A DNA stretch of 64,000 nt, taken from assembly GCA_963840785.1 (NCBI GenBank), contig CAWJAF010000007.1, positions 248,001 to 312,000 on the forward strand, in the 5' to 3' direction. Below, in pieces: positions 27,743 through 35,846 of this stretch. Both the position numbers and the translations under genes were made by a program. Positions within the stretch are counted from its first letter, which is position 1. Each line of letters begins with the position of its first letter. Below the pieces are notes generated by a model. The model was not told the DNA's origin and did no database searches. It saw only the letters and a program-made list of their open reading frames with translations. The DNA comes from JALYOK01 sp963840785. Lineage in GTDB: Bacteria; Pseudomonadota; Gammaproteobacteria; Burkholderiales; JALYOK01.

Positions 27743-29143
27743 CTAATCGTCATAATCCTCGTCTTCGTCGTCCGGGACGGTGATTTCGATGGTGCGATCG
27801 TTGCCGCTCGCTGGATGCTGGATGTTTACCCAAGCGCGACGCTTGTTGTAAGGATCGAAGTACAAGCCGGTAAATTCCGATCCCGGTGTGCCATTCGATG
27901 CCCACCGCGCCAAGCCCTCGCCCGGGTCATTAATATCGCCATCCTTGTTGAGATCTTTGGCGAACCAAATGTCGTCGTCAACCGCGCCGTTGCGGTCTTC
28001 TACGATGTAGATGTTGCCCTTGTGGTCAACCGCCAAATTATCAGGGCTGGTCAAACCGGTACCCACCGCAGCGCCCGTCGCCAAGTCGATCGTATCGCGA
28101 TTGGCATAGACAGAAATCACGCGGTTTTTCAGATCGAGTTTATAAACCTCGTTCGTGGTGGTAGTAGCCATGTACAGATATTCTTTGCCCTTCTCAGTCG
28201 TAATCTGCAGATCCTCAGGGCGCTGGTAATCGGTGCCTTTGAACAACGGCTGGTCAGCCGTGCCGCGCGCATCGACGGATGTTACGCCGTTAGCGTCGGT
28301 AATAATCACCGCGCCGGGCAGGCCCTTGCCTTGCGCATCGGTGAAAGGAACCCAAGTATAGGCACCGGTTGCGTTTGCGGTATTTCCATCGCCAACGCGC
28401 AATACGTATGTCGTGCCCGCGGCAAAATAATCCGCTTTGCCCTTCATCACGGCGCTCATTTTAGCGGCTGGTGTGTACTTGAAAACCGTGCCGCCGTTCA
28501 ACTCGTCGATGAAATACATATTGCCGGCTTTATCGAACTGAATACCTTCGTGCGACGTACGCGGAATGACGTTTTGGTGAACAAACTGCGCGCCGCCGTT
28601 GTTGCCGCCGTTGAGGATGCCGGGCGCAGTGATCGCATTCTTCAGTTCAAACAGGCGTCCGTAAATGCTACCACCGGCCGTCCACGATTCTTCAGCGGTG
28701 ATGTACGTGCCCCACGGTGTCCAAAACGAGGCATCGAATGCCACGTGCGAGTTCAGTGCGGGAGCCACGCCGGGGCTTTGCCAAATGGTTTCGGTGAGCC
28801 CAGTCTTGCGGTCGTGACGTTGCACACCCGAAGAGCCGGTTTCGAACACGGTAAATAGGTAGCGGCCTTTATGGCGACCGGTTTCATTCACTGTATTCAT
28901 ATCAAAATTGCCGCTGTTCGGCTTGTTGCCAGCCAACTGAGTCTGGCGATCGATGATCGACGTTTGCACAAATTTGGGATTACCAAAAGTGATCGGCTTA
29001 GCTTCATCCGCGGTCGGGCCGGCGGAAGCTGCGAGCGGCGTAAAGTCTGAGAATCGAAGGTCGTCACTAGCAAAAACGGAGGGGCCGGCAAGCATTAGGG
29101 TAATTGCAGTGGCGAGCTTTGTGCAACGGAATGAATGGTTCAT
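27743..29143 (-). CDS. secreted PhoX-like (DUF839) protein
   Basis: Intact 466-residue protein with a Sec-type signal peptide (TKLATAITLMLAGPSVFA). The body matches PhoX-like propellers: SHVAFDASFWTPWGTYITAEESW, RTSHEGIQFDKAGNMYFIDE, YQRPEDLQITTEKGKEYLYMATT, LTSPDNLAVDHKGNIYIVEDRNG and YFDPYNKRRAWVNIQHP. PhoX enzymes are calcium/iron-dependent alkaline phosphatases. This homologue lacks a twin-arginine signal and ends in a very acidic tail (DDEDEDYDD), so its enzymatic status is uncertain. A second, Tat-exported paralogue lies at 48100. The gene stands alone. Confidence 0.85.
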   Translation of the reverse strand: MNHSFRCTKLATAITLMLAGPSVFASDDLRFSDFTPLAASAGPTADEAKPITFGNPKFVQTSIIDRQTQLAGNKPNSGNFDMNTVNETGRHKGRYLFTVFETGSSGVQRHDRKTGLTETIWQSPGVAPALNSHVAFDASFWTPWGTYITAEESWTAGGSIYGRLFELKNAITAPGILNGGNNGGAQFVHQNVIPRTSHEGIQFDKAGNMYFIDELNGGTVFKYTPAAKMSAVMKGKADYFAAGTTYVLRVGDGNTANATGAYTWVPFTDAQGKGLPGAVIITDANGVTSVDARGTADQPLFKGTDYQRPEDLQITTEKGKEYLYMATTTTNEVYKLDLKNRVISVYANRDTIDLATGAAVGTGLTSPDNLAVDHKGNIYIVEDRNGAVDDDIWFAKDLNKDGDINDPGEGLARWASNGTPGSEFTGLYFDPYNKRRAWVNIQHPASGNDRTIEITVPDDEDEDYDD

Positions 29144-29506
29144 TGTTTACCTTTTCGAGAATTTGGTCGGATAAAACCCCGCTGCCGCAAGTATCCGCGG
29201 TAGCATTGAGCGAGCGCTGCCAATCAATGATCGCAACAAGCGCAGGCAGGAAGTTAATCATTTGGATGTGACAATCTGGTTACAACCAGATTCGCCAAGG
29301 GGAGCCGACCGAACCAAACTTATCGCGTATCGGTGCGGCGTTTTGAAAGTGCTACAAAGAAGATAACCTTAGAATTAAATTGCGTTCAATTCATCGCGGC
29401 CTACATGCCTGGAGAGGCAATATCTAGGGACTGGCTTAAGGCCATGGGGCTTCCAGGCCATTGCTCGGATAATGAAGCGCGCGCGAGATGTTCGCGTACG
29501 AGAATC
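29144..29506. other. intergenic, no supported gene
   Basis: This stretch lies between the divergent start side of the PhoX-like gene and the 3' end of the NTF2-fold gene. A plus-strand frame at 29333-29692 runs into the antisense of the NTF2-fold gene and has no recognisable product. I see no repeat or RNA gene here. Confidence 0.5.
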
Positions 29507-29956
29507 TTACTTCGGCTTCCAAGAATTATGAAACTGCACAATAAACCAACGATCGCCGCGCTTATGCATCACGGACGTGTTGCGCGAAGGGCCGTTAGTC
29601 GTCATCTTTGCGTCGAGCGTGCGCTCCGATTGCCAGGTCGCCGTGACGATCACGACTTCATCCGAAAGCAACGTTGCCGTCGTCCCGAATAAATTCGCCT
29701 TAACCTCCCCGCGCGAGCTGGACAACGCTTTCACGAAATACTCGCGTATGGGTTCCGGTGTCGTGAAAAGGTCAGGTGAAATCGTGCCATAGAACAAGGC
29801 ATCCGGTGAAAACACCGTGACCAATTGATCGTGATTGTCCGTCGTAAAATAGGCGAAGAATTTTTCGTATGCAGATAGCGCGTCTTCTTTGGGCCCGGCA
29901 CAAATTACGCTCGAAAACGTCGTCGCGAGCAAAAACATCAATAGTCGAATTGTCAT
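29507..29956 (-). CDS. exported SnoaL/NTF2-fold protein (DUF4440-like)
   Basis: The ATG at 29956 follows GAGGAGG by 5 bases, deciding the start over an upstream in-frame Met at 29974. The 149-residue protein has a signal peptide (LLMFLLATTFSSVICA) and the cone-shaped NTF2 fold pattern: ALSAYEKFFAYFTTDNHDQLVTVFSPDALFYG, IREYFVKAL, VVIVTATWQ and the last strands HKRGDRWFIVQFHNSW. These small proteins bind ligands or act as hydrolases or isomerases; no active-site set can be assigned. It stands alone. Confidence 0.82.
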   Translation of the reverse strand: MTIRLLMFLLATTFSSVICAGPKEDALSAYEKFFAYFTTDNHDQLVTVFSPDALFYGTISPDLFTTPEPIREYFVKALSSSRGEVKANLFGTTATLLSDEVVIVTATWQSERTLDAKMTTNGPSRNTSVMHKRGDRWFIVQFHNSWKPK

Positions 29957-30242
29957 AGCGGCCTCCTCAATCAAGCTAGGTTATCAGACATGAAGGTTTT
30001 AAAGGCGAATTTCGAACCTAACCTGAAATTCAAGATTAAGCAGGGGGGGTAAACGGGCAGACGATTGAAGCTTTGGTTCTGCGAAGGAGTCGCTATCGAC
30101 CCGATTGGCGTACCGGCCGAATGCGCCACGACGACCCATACTGCCACGCGCCAAGGTCCGCTTTGCGGCGACGCACTTGCCGCAATTGCGGGCGACGACT
30201 TCGATTTCATTTAATTTTGCGGAGGCATCAAAGCACTCATAC
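29957..30242. other. intergenic before the toxin-antitoxin pair
   Basis: A plus-strand frame without its own start (about 30065-30214, ending GDDFDFI then TAA) has codon-like composition and may be the tail of a lost gene. No family is recognisable. Confidence 0.35.
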
Positions 30243-30275
30243 TAAGTCATTGACTTATAGTAAGTCATTGACGTA
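30243..30275. promoter_or_regulatory. tandem palindromic operator of the toxin-antitoxin pair
   Basis: TAAGTCA-T-TGACTTA (30243-30257) is a perfect 7-bp inverted repeat. A second copy, TAAGTCA-T-TGACGTA (30261-30275), follows at an 18-base period with one mismatch. They end 9 bases before the toxin ATG (30285) and contain TTGACT (30250-30255), a good -35 box. This is the arrangement expected for autorepression by a HigA-type antitoxin. Confidence 0.75.
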
Positions 30276-30284
30276 CCATGCGGC

Positions 30285-30594
30285 ATGGTCTTCATAGAGA
30301 CGCCGATTTTTACGGAAGACGTGCTGGAGTTGCTCAGTGACAATGACTATGCGGCTTTGCAGCAACATTGTTGTTCAGCCCAATGCGGGTGACGTAATTA
30401 CTGGCACCGGCGGGTTGCGCAAAGTTCGGTGGACGATCCAAGGGCGTGGGAAACGTGGTGGCACGCGGGTGATTTATTACCATGTTGTGGCACAGGATCA
30501 GATTCGCATGATTCTGGTCTACCGTAAGGGCGTCAAGGGCGACTTAACGCCCAAAGAAAAGAGGGCACTGCGAAAAATCAACGCGGAGTGGTAG
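30285..30594 (+). CDS. RelE/HigB-type toxin, one frameshift
   Basis: The ATG at 30285 opens MVFIETPIFTEDVLELLSDNDYAALQQ, the usual start of HigB2/RelE-like toxins. A single frame break near 30365-30372 separates it from QPNAGDVITGTGGLRKVRWTIQGRGKRGGTRVIYY and MILVYRKGVKGDLTPKEKRALRKI, the rest of the mRNA-interferase fold with its basic catalytic face. The corrected length is about 103 residues. RelE-type toxins cut mRNA in the ribosome. The antitoxin follows after 2 bases. Whether the break is a sequence error or a real inactivation cannot be told. Confidence 0.85.
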
Positions 30595-30596
30595 CG

Positions 30597-30887
30597 ATGG
30601 ATAAGAAGTTGTTTAAGCGTTTGGTCGAAAGTATGCAGCAGATGGATGAAATCGTTCGCGGTGCGCGTGCGCCGTCGCGGGAATTTTTCGTCGATGCCGC
30701 GAAGGTCAAAGAGATCCGCGCCATGACTGGGCTGAGTCAGCCGAAATTTGCGCAGCTTCTGGATGTTGACGTCGGGACGCTGCGAAACTGGGAGCAAGGT
30801 CGGCGGGAGCCGACTGGCCCGGCGAAAGCGTTACTGCGGGCAATCAAGACAGACCCGAAAGCGGTGTTGAAAGCGCTGGCGGCGTAA
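30597..30887 (+). CDS. HigA/NadS-type antitoxin, HTH XRE family
   Basis: The 96-residue protein starts at the ATG at 30597, just after the toxin's TAG. The N-terminal half (residues about 1-35) is the toxin-binding region. The C-terminal half is an XRE helix-turn-helix: KEIRAMTGLSQPKFAQLLDVDVGTLRNWEQGRREPTGPAKALL. This toxin-first order is typical of higBA loci. It neutralises the toxin and probably represses the operon through the tandem palindromes upstream. Confidence 0.9.
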   Translation: MDKKLFKRLVESMQQMDEIVRGARAPSREFFVDAAKVKEIRAMTGLSQPKFAQLLDVDVGTLRNWEQGRREPTGPAKALLRAIKTDPKAVLKALAA

Positions 30888-31081
30888 TTCCTGATAAACG
30901 CAGTCGACCCTGAAGCGACATCCGGTGCCCTGATCTCGTCACCTCAAAGCGGCCGGTCGAACACGCCGCCTTAACTTTGCCGTACTTGCCGTTGCCTCCA
31001 GTGAGGTAAATGTACCCTTCAACACGACGATGTCCCGCTCCCTGTTGAGCCGCGCTCCGTGACGGCTCCTAGTTGAACTTG

Positions 31082-32062
31082 TCACGCGGCCTTCACGATG
31101 GCACCGTTGCCATTGTCGTGCGCGAGGCCCTTGCGCAAAAGGCCAATCATGCCGACGATCAGCAGCAACAGCGTGCCGGGTTCAGGCACGGCAAAAGGAC
31201 CGACGACACTGCTGACTTGTCTGGATGCCTGCGTCGCTTGCAAAAGCGCATCGGACACACGAAGAGGGTTGCCGCCGTTGATGTCCGCAAACCGGATAGC
31301 GGAGAGTTGATCGAAGCCGAAGACGATCGGGTCGATGAAGTGGGGCGCTGAATTGATCAGCGACGCATCGAAATTTGGCAACAGCTGGTTCTGATAAATC
31401 GCAATGAACTCCGGCGCAAAACCGTTCGCTGCAAGATTATTCTGAAAAGCGTCAAACGCGATCTCGTCGACGAATGAGTCGGTACCCGTTGCCTGCAGCG
31501 CGTCGGCGAGCTCTTCAAATCTGCCTGCTGTTGCTTGCTGCTGTGAAATGATCAAGTCCACGAAGAACCTGATCTCCGCCTGCCGCGCGGTTGCGCTTGT
31601 CACGTCACCGTTGTCAAGCGCGGTGAAATAGCGGTTTGACGCGGTCGCTGCCGCCAACAAGGCACTTGCGAGTTGCAATTCTGAATTGACGGCGTTGTTG
31701 ATCGCAAGATTGACCGCAATAGGTGATCCGGCCGCATTCGTTTGTGCGTTGGTCAAAGCAAGCGAACTCGCTGTCACTGGGCTGGCGAAATTTGCGTCCG
31801 CAGCGTGACCTCCCGTGCCTACTTTAATGTCGTTGGAAAGCAATATTGCGGTGTTCACCGCAAGCGTTCCGAGGCCGAAAATGGGCGTCCAGAAAAAACT
31901 GCCGATTGCGTCGGCAACAGTGAAGCCCTGCATCACTCTTTGTTTTTCGGTGGTCGCTTGTACAACAATCGGCGCAGCGGTTGCGGAGATCATCGAAAGA
32001 GAACCAACGAGAAAAGCGATGGCGCATGCGCCGAGCGACATTGCAGACTTTAGCGATTTCAT
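31082..32062 (-). CDS. PEP-CTERM-anchored surface protein
   Basis: Intact 326-residue protein with a signal peptide (residues 1-29), a long Ala/Asn-rich helical body (LALTNAQTNAAGSPIAVNLAINNAVNSELQLASALLAAAT) and a C-terminal sorting signal near residue 292: VPEPGTLLLLIVGMIGLLRKG. PEP-CTERM tails are cut by an exosortase in the inner membrane. After the hydrophobic segment there is an unusually long 14-residue tail. No exosortase is in the window. The gene stands alone, with about 190 bases to the antitoxin. Function unknown. Confidence 0.88.
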   Translation of the reverse strand: MKSLKSAMSLGACAIAFLVGSLSMISATAAPIVVQATTEKQRVMQGFTVADAIGSFFWTPIFGLGTLAVNTAILLSNDIKVGTGGHAADANFASPVTASSLALTNAQTNAAGSPIAVNLAINNAVNSELQLASALLAAATASNRYFTALDNGDVTSATARQAEIRFFVDLIISQQQATAGRFEELADALQATGTDSFVDEIAFDAFQNNLAANGFAPEFIAIYQNQLLPNFDASLINSAPHFIDPIVFGFDQLSAIRFADINGGNPLRVSDALLQATQASRQVSSVVGPFAVPEPGTLLLLIVGMIGLLRKGLAHDNGNGAIVKAA

Positions 32063-32573
32063 TTCTGGGCTCCTTCAAAGGCGAATAGGAACGCTACCTC
32101 AATAGACAGCAAATAGCCAGCGGCCTGAAAGATCGTGGGTGGCGTTGACAAGGCGATCTGACCGACGATTCGCTGCAAGACGTAGGCCAGCAGTACCCGC
32201 CAGCGGTCGAGCTTGAGCAACCACTCCATATCAGCCTTGACATGCTGAATGGCCGCATGAACATTGACGATCATCGACTTGATCAATCCCGTTCTGGCAT
32301 GTATCAGCGTGAGGACCAACGTGGTCTGCTCCGGGCAGTGGCATTCGTAGTGAACAGTCGCGCCGTCCGGTGCCCGCTAGGGCTGCCGGCCGATGGCATG
32401 CACGCGAGGGTCCCGAGGTGGTGACCTCGGATGGCCTCAGGTCGCCCGTCTCGCTTCATTCGCTCAAGGTGTCGCCTGCCTGTGGTGTCCACCTCTGTGG
32501 GGCTAACTTAAGGTGATTAGTTTGCGGTTGCGTCGGCACGCCCGGAAGCTGCCCTTTGCCGCCGTCGCCTGAT
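32063..32573 (-). mobile_element. possible decayed transposase remnant (IS91-like N-terminus)
   Basis: On the minus strand around 32370-32320 the frame reads TVHYECHCPEQTT, resembling the start of IS91-type transposases. It continues as an 87-residue frame to 32059 (LIKSMIVNVHAAIQHVKADMEWLLK, VLLAYVLQRIVGQIALSTPPTIFQ) that is not typical of that family. No terminal repeats or full domain can be seen. It may be a chimeric scar left by insertion next to the PEP-CTERM gene. Low confidence. Confidence 0.3.
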
Positions 32574-32799
32574 GGCCGATTCTGTTGAAAAACTCCATTT
32601 TTCTCGAGGGAAAATAGAATTTGGCCCTTTAATGGCAATGAAATTGTTTCGACGTGGGCGGGTACCGAAAATGCAATAGATATTCACCACGAACTCATAT
32701 TCAAATCAGATAAGGTGTGCGAGCGCATTTTTTGAATTCACGCGGATATTTACGAAATTTCGCGATCACCGATTTTCGAGTTTTTCAACAGAATCGGCC
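32574..32799. mobile_element. 226-bp MITE-like element with perfect 22-bp terminal inverted repeats
   Basis: GGCCGATTCTGTTGAAAAAC... at 32574-32595 is repeated as its exact reverse complement at 32778-32799 (22 of 22 bases). The interior of about 180 bases is A/T-rich and has no supported gene. A possible 3-base direct repeat (GAT) flanks both ends. Size, perfect terminal repeats and lack of coding capacity fit a non-autonomous miniature inverted-repeat transposable element mobilised by a transposase elsewhere. Confidence 0.75.
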
Positions 32800-33024
32800 G
32801 ATTGGCACCACAAAATCTAAGAGCTAAGGAAGCTCTCAATGAGTTCGAGTTCTAATCCCGAAAAGGGGGCAAGAGGAGGCGAGGCGCGAGCAAAAAATAT
32901 CGACGCAGCATAAATATGATATTTAAGGAGATATTTATTGCCGGCAACGGAGGATCATGACGAAATCGTGCTTGTTCGGAGCATCCTTAGATAATAAGGA
33001 AAAGTGTTCAAAGGTCGCCAGCGG

Positions 33025-34326
33025 TTATCGATCAATCCTACAAATCCCCTTGCTCTGACGTTCTTTCTCGCTCATCTCCGTAGATCCCGCTTTGAGCGAT
33101 CCATCCTCAAAATATTCCTCGGTTAACTCAAGTTTGCCGGAAGGGTCATAGCATTTCATCATGCGGATTTCGTCTTTGACGTAGCGTTGCTCGACCGCGA
33201 GTTTGCCGCTTGCAAAGTAAATTTTCTGATCGGCATCAAAACGTCCCTCATGATACGTGCGCTCTTCTTGCAAGAGGCCATCTTTTGAGTAGCGCAGCAC
33301 TCGCCCTTCTTCAATTAAACTGTCCCAAGATCCGCGCTGGTATTGGCTCTCCACGAAGGCGCCTGACATTTTTAACTTGCCGTTATCCCAAAATTCCTGC
33401 ACGTCTAGCTGCCTGTCATCTTGCGTTTTCTTGACGCTGCGTTTGAGTTTTCCATTCATGAAAAACTGGTTTTCGCTCTGTTGGCGCTCTTGTTGGTAAA
33501 TCGTTTCGCGCAACATCGTTCCTTCCTCAGAAAATTCGCGGAATGGGCCTTCTAAGCGATTTTCTTTGGTGCTGTAGGTGCGAAAAACTTTGCCGTTTTT
33601 GTGCAAAGTCTCGACATCGTACGTATCTTCGTCGCCGGGCTGCGGATAAATCCGTGTCGTCGACCGGCCCTCGCGGTCTACCGTGTCGACTTTAGTGAGC
33701 TTGCCGTTCTGCCAGAAACCGACGTTGCGGATCGGGCTACCATCGCTGTTGTAACGCTGAACGCGCGCGAGCTTACCGTCGAACCCGCATGGCGCGATGT
33801 CCTCAGGCACCATCGATCGTTCGGCGCATTGCAGATTTTTAACTTTGCCATCTTCGAGTAACTCGATTTTGCCGCGCCCTTCGCGATCGCCACTGATTTC
33901 GTACGCGCTCTTAAGTTTGCCGCTCGGATAGAGCTCGCGCACCGCCGTTTGGCTTTTGCCTGCAGCGAAATTCATTTGGCAAAGCAACTTATTCTCTTTG
34001 GAAAAAACCTGTGCCGGACCTTCGGCAAGATCGTTTTTAAACGTCACAACAATGCGCCGATCGTTGTTGTCGAAATAAAATCCCGGACCGTCGCGTTTCC
34101 CGCTTTTCCAATTCAATTCCGATACGACGCGTTTATCATCCCGTTGAACGCAGCGTTCCAATCCGGATTTTCCCTCGCTTCGGTCCGAAGGCTTTCCTTC
34201 AATGGCGCAGTCCCCACCGCGCGGCGAAACCTTCGCGCCGGTTTTGGCGTAAAAGTTGCAATCGTCTGCGATCGCGAGAGAGCTTAGCAATCCCCAGCAA
34301 CTAATGATGACGATAGATTGACGCAT
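33025..34326 (-). CDS. exported MORN-repeat protein (YwqK-like)
   Basis: The start at the ATG at 34326 puts a signal peptide (MRQSIVIISCWGLLSSLAIA) at the N-terminus; a start at 34368 would add 14 residues. The mature protein, about 410 residues, carries repeated units of the type (F/Y)-x-NGK-(L/V) seen in MORN-variant proteins: FYFDNNDRRIVVTFKND, LYPSGKLKSAYEISGDREG, FWQNGKLTKVDTVDREGRS, LHKNGKVFRTYS, FFMNGKLKRSV, FWDNGKLKMSG, YFASGKLAVEQRYV and YDPSGKLELTEEYF. Such repeats form open beta meanders for protein or lipid contact. Cysteines near the N-terminus (DDCNFYAK, GGDCAIEG) may form disulfides. Function unknown. Confidence 0.82.
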   Translation of the reverse strand: MRQSIVIISCWGLLSSLAIADDCNFYAKTGAKVSPRGGDCAIEGKPSDRSEGKSGLERCVQRDDKRVVSELNWKSGKRDGPGFYFDNNDRRIVVTFKNDLAEGPAQVFSKENKLLCQMNFAAGKSQTAVRELYPSGKLKSAYEISGDREGRGKIELLEDGKVKNLQCAERSMVPEDIAPCGFDGKLARVQRYNSDGSPIRNVGFWQNGKLTKVDTVDREGRSTTRIYPQPGDEDTYDVETLHKNGKVFRTYSTKENRLEGPFREFSEEGTMLRETIYQQERQQSENQFFMNGKLKRSVKKTQDDRQLDVQEFWDNGKLKMSGAFVESQYQRGSWDSLIEEGRVLRYSKDGLLQEERTYHEGRFDADQKIYFASGKLAVEQRYVKDEIRMMKCYDPSGKLELTEEYFEDGSLKAGSTEMSEKERQSKGICRIDR

Positions 34327-34392
34327 TGACAGCGCTCCAGAAGGAAATTCCAAGAACCATTTTCTCATGGAAAGGAATGACCTACACTACCT

Positions 34393-34465
34393 GTCATCCT
34401 AAGCAACGGGAAGGGACTGCTTTTGCGGCCGTAAAAAGCAGATCCTTCCCGTTGCTCAGGATGAC
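34393..34465. repeat. 73-bp extragenic palindrome
   Basis: A long imperfect inverted repeat runs from GTCATCCTAAGCAACGGGAA to its near-complement ending GTTGCTCAGGATGAC. A central GCGGCC is flanked by CTGCTTTT and AAAAAGCAG. It resembles the widespread GTCATCCTGAGC-type interspersed palindromes. It lies between the MORN gene start and metY. It could also act as a bidirectional terminator; only one copy is present in the window. Confidence 0.75.
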
Positions 34466-34507
34466 ATTCCTTTTTTAACTAAGTAAGGAACGGGCAAGTC
34501 GCCGCCT

Positions 34508-35842
34508 GTGATAAAGTTTAACGAATCAACCAACACGGAAAACATCGTGAGCAGTCCTAACTATTTTGGGTTTGATACCTTAAGTTTGCACGCCGGCGCG
34601 CAACCCGATCCAGCCACCGGCGCGCGCGCGACGCCGATTTATCAGAGCACCTCGTTCGTGTTCAAAGATAGCGATCATGCGGCGTCGCTGTTCAACATGG
34701 AGCGTCCCGGCCACGTGTATTCGCGTATCTCCAACCCGACGGTTGCGGTGTTGGAAGAGCGCATGGCGGCGTTGGAAGGTGGTGCGGCTGCGATTGGCAC
34801 GGCCAGTGGCCAAGCGGCGATGCATTTGGCCATCGCGACGTTGATGGGCGCTGGCAGCCACATCGTCGCCAGCCGCGCGCTGTATGGCGGTTCGCACAAT
34901 TTGCTGGCGTATACCTTGCCGCGCTTTGGCATTGAAACGACATTTGTGGATCCGCGCGATCTCGATGCGTGGCGCGCAGCGATTCGCCCGAACACGCGCT
35001 TGCTGTTTGGTGAAACGTTGGGTAATCCCGGCCTTGATGTCTTAAACATTCCAAAAATTTCCAACATCGCGCACGAAGCCAGCGTGCCGCTGTTAGTCGA
35101 TGCCACATTCACGACACCTTATTTGATGCGGCCTTTGGACCTCGGCGCCGATTTGATTTTTCATTCGGCGACAAAGTTTCTCTGCGGCCATGGCACAGTT
35201 GTTGGCGGCGTATTGATTGACGGCGGAAAATTCGATTGGCTCGCAACGGAAAAATTCCCAACGCTTAGTGAAAACTACGCAGGCTTTCACGGCATGACTT
35301 TCGCCGAAGAGTCGCCGACACTTGCGTTCTTCCTGCGCGCGCGACGCGAGGGAATACGCGACTTCGGCGCGTGCATGGCGCCGATGACGGCGTTCCAAAT
35401 TTTGCAAGGCATCGAAACCCTATCGCTGCGCATGGAAAAACACGTCAGCAATACGCGAGAGATCGTTAAATTCCTTTCTGCAAATCCGGCGGTCGAAGTG
35501 GTTTCCTATCCGGAGTTGCCGAATCATCCTGATCACGAATTAGCGAAAACCTTGCTGCCGAAAGGCTGCGGCGCGGTGTTCAGTTTCAACGTCAAAGGCA
35601 ATCGCGCGTCCGGCAAGCGCTTCATCGAAACGCTAAAGATTTTTTCGCATCTCGCCAATGTCGGTGATGCGAAATCCCTGGTGATTCATCCGGCGAGCAC
35701 CACGCATTTCCGCATGGATGAAGCAGCGCTGAAGTCGGCGGGGATTACCGAAGGCACTGTTCGTTTGTCGGTGGGATTGGAAAATGTCGGCGATTTGATC
35801 GACGATCTTGGCCGCGCCTTCAAAGCATCGCAAAGAGCGTGA
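34508..35842 (+). CDS. metY: O-acetylhomoserine sulfhydrylase (aminocarboxypropyltransferase)
   Basis: Intact PLP-dependent Cys/Met-metabolism enzyme, 444 residues from GTG 34508. An alternative GTG at 34547 gives MSSPNYFGFDTLSLHAG, the usual family start. It makes homocysteine from O-acetylhomoserine and sulfide. Visible features: YQSTSFVFKD, YSRISNPTVAVLEERMAALEGG, SGQAAMHLA, the phosphate loop, and the PLP-binding lysine (residue 223) in HSATKFLCGHG. The insertion KFDWLATEKFPTLSENYAGFHG is typical of MetY as against MetZ or MetB. With metH at 7450 it covers homocysteine supply and methylation. Confidence 0.92.
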   Translation: MIKFNESTNTENIVSSPNYFGFDTLSLHAGAQPDPATGARATPIYQSTSFVFKDSDHAASLFNMERPGHVYSRISNPTVAVLEERMAALEGGAAAIGTASGQAAMHLAIATLMGAGSHIVASRALYGGSHNLLAYTLPRFGIETTFVDPRDLDAWRAAIRPNTRLLFGETLGNPGLDVLNIPKISNIAHEASVPLLVDATFTTPYLMRPLDLGADLIFHSATKFLCGHGTVVGGVLIDGGKFDWLATEKFPTLSENYAGFHGMTFAEESPTLAFFLRARREGIRDFGACMAPMTAFQILQGIETLSLRMEKHVSNTREIVKFLSANPAVEVVSYPELPNHPDHELAKTLLPKGCGAVFSFNVKGNRASGKRFIETLKIFSHLANVGDAKSLVIHPASTTHFRMDEAALKSAGITEGTVRLSVGLENVGDLIDDLGRAFKASQRA

Positions 35843-35846
35843 TGCA

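Noticed and set aside
27815..28858. 347-codon plus-strand frame
   Set aside because: It is the antisense of the intact PhoX-like gene, has no ribosome binding site and its product matches no family pattern.
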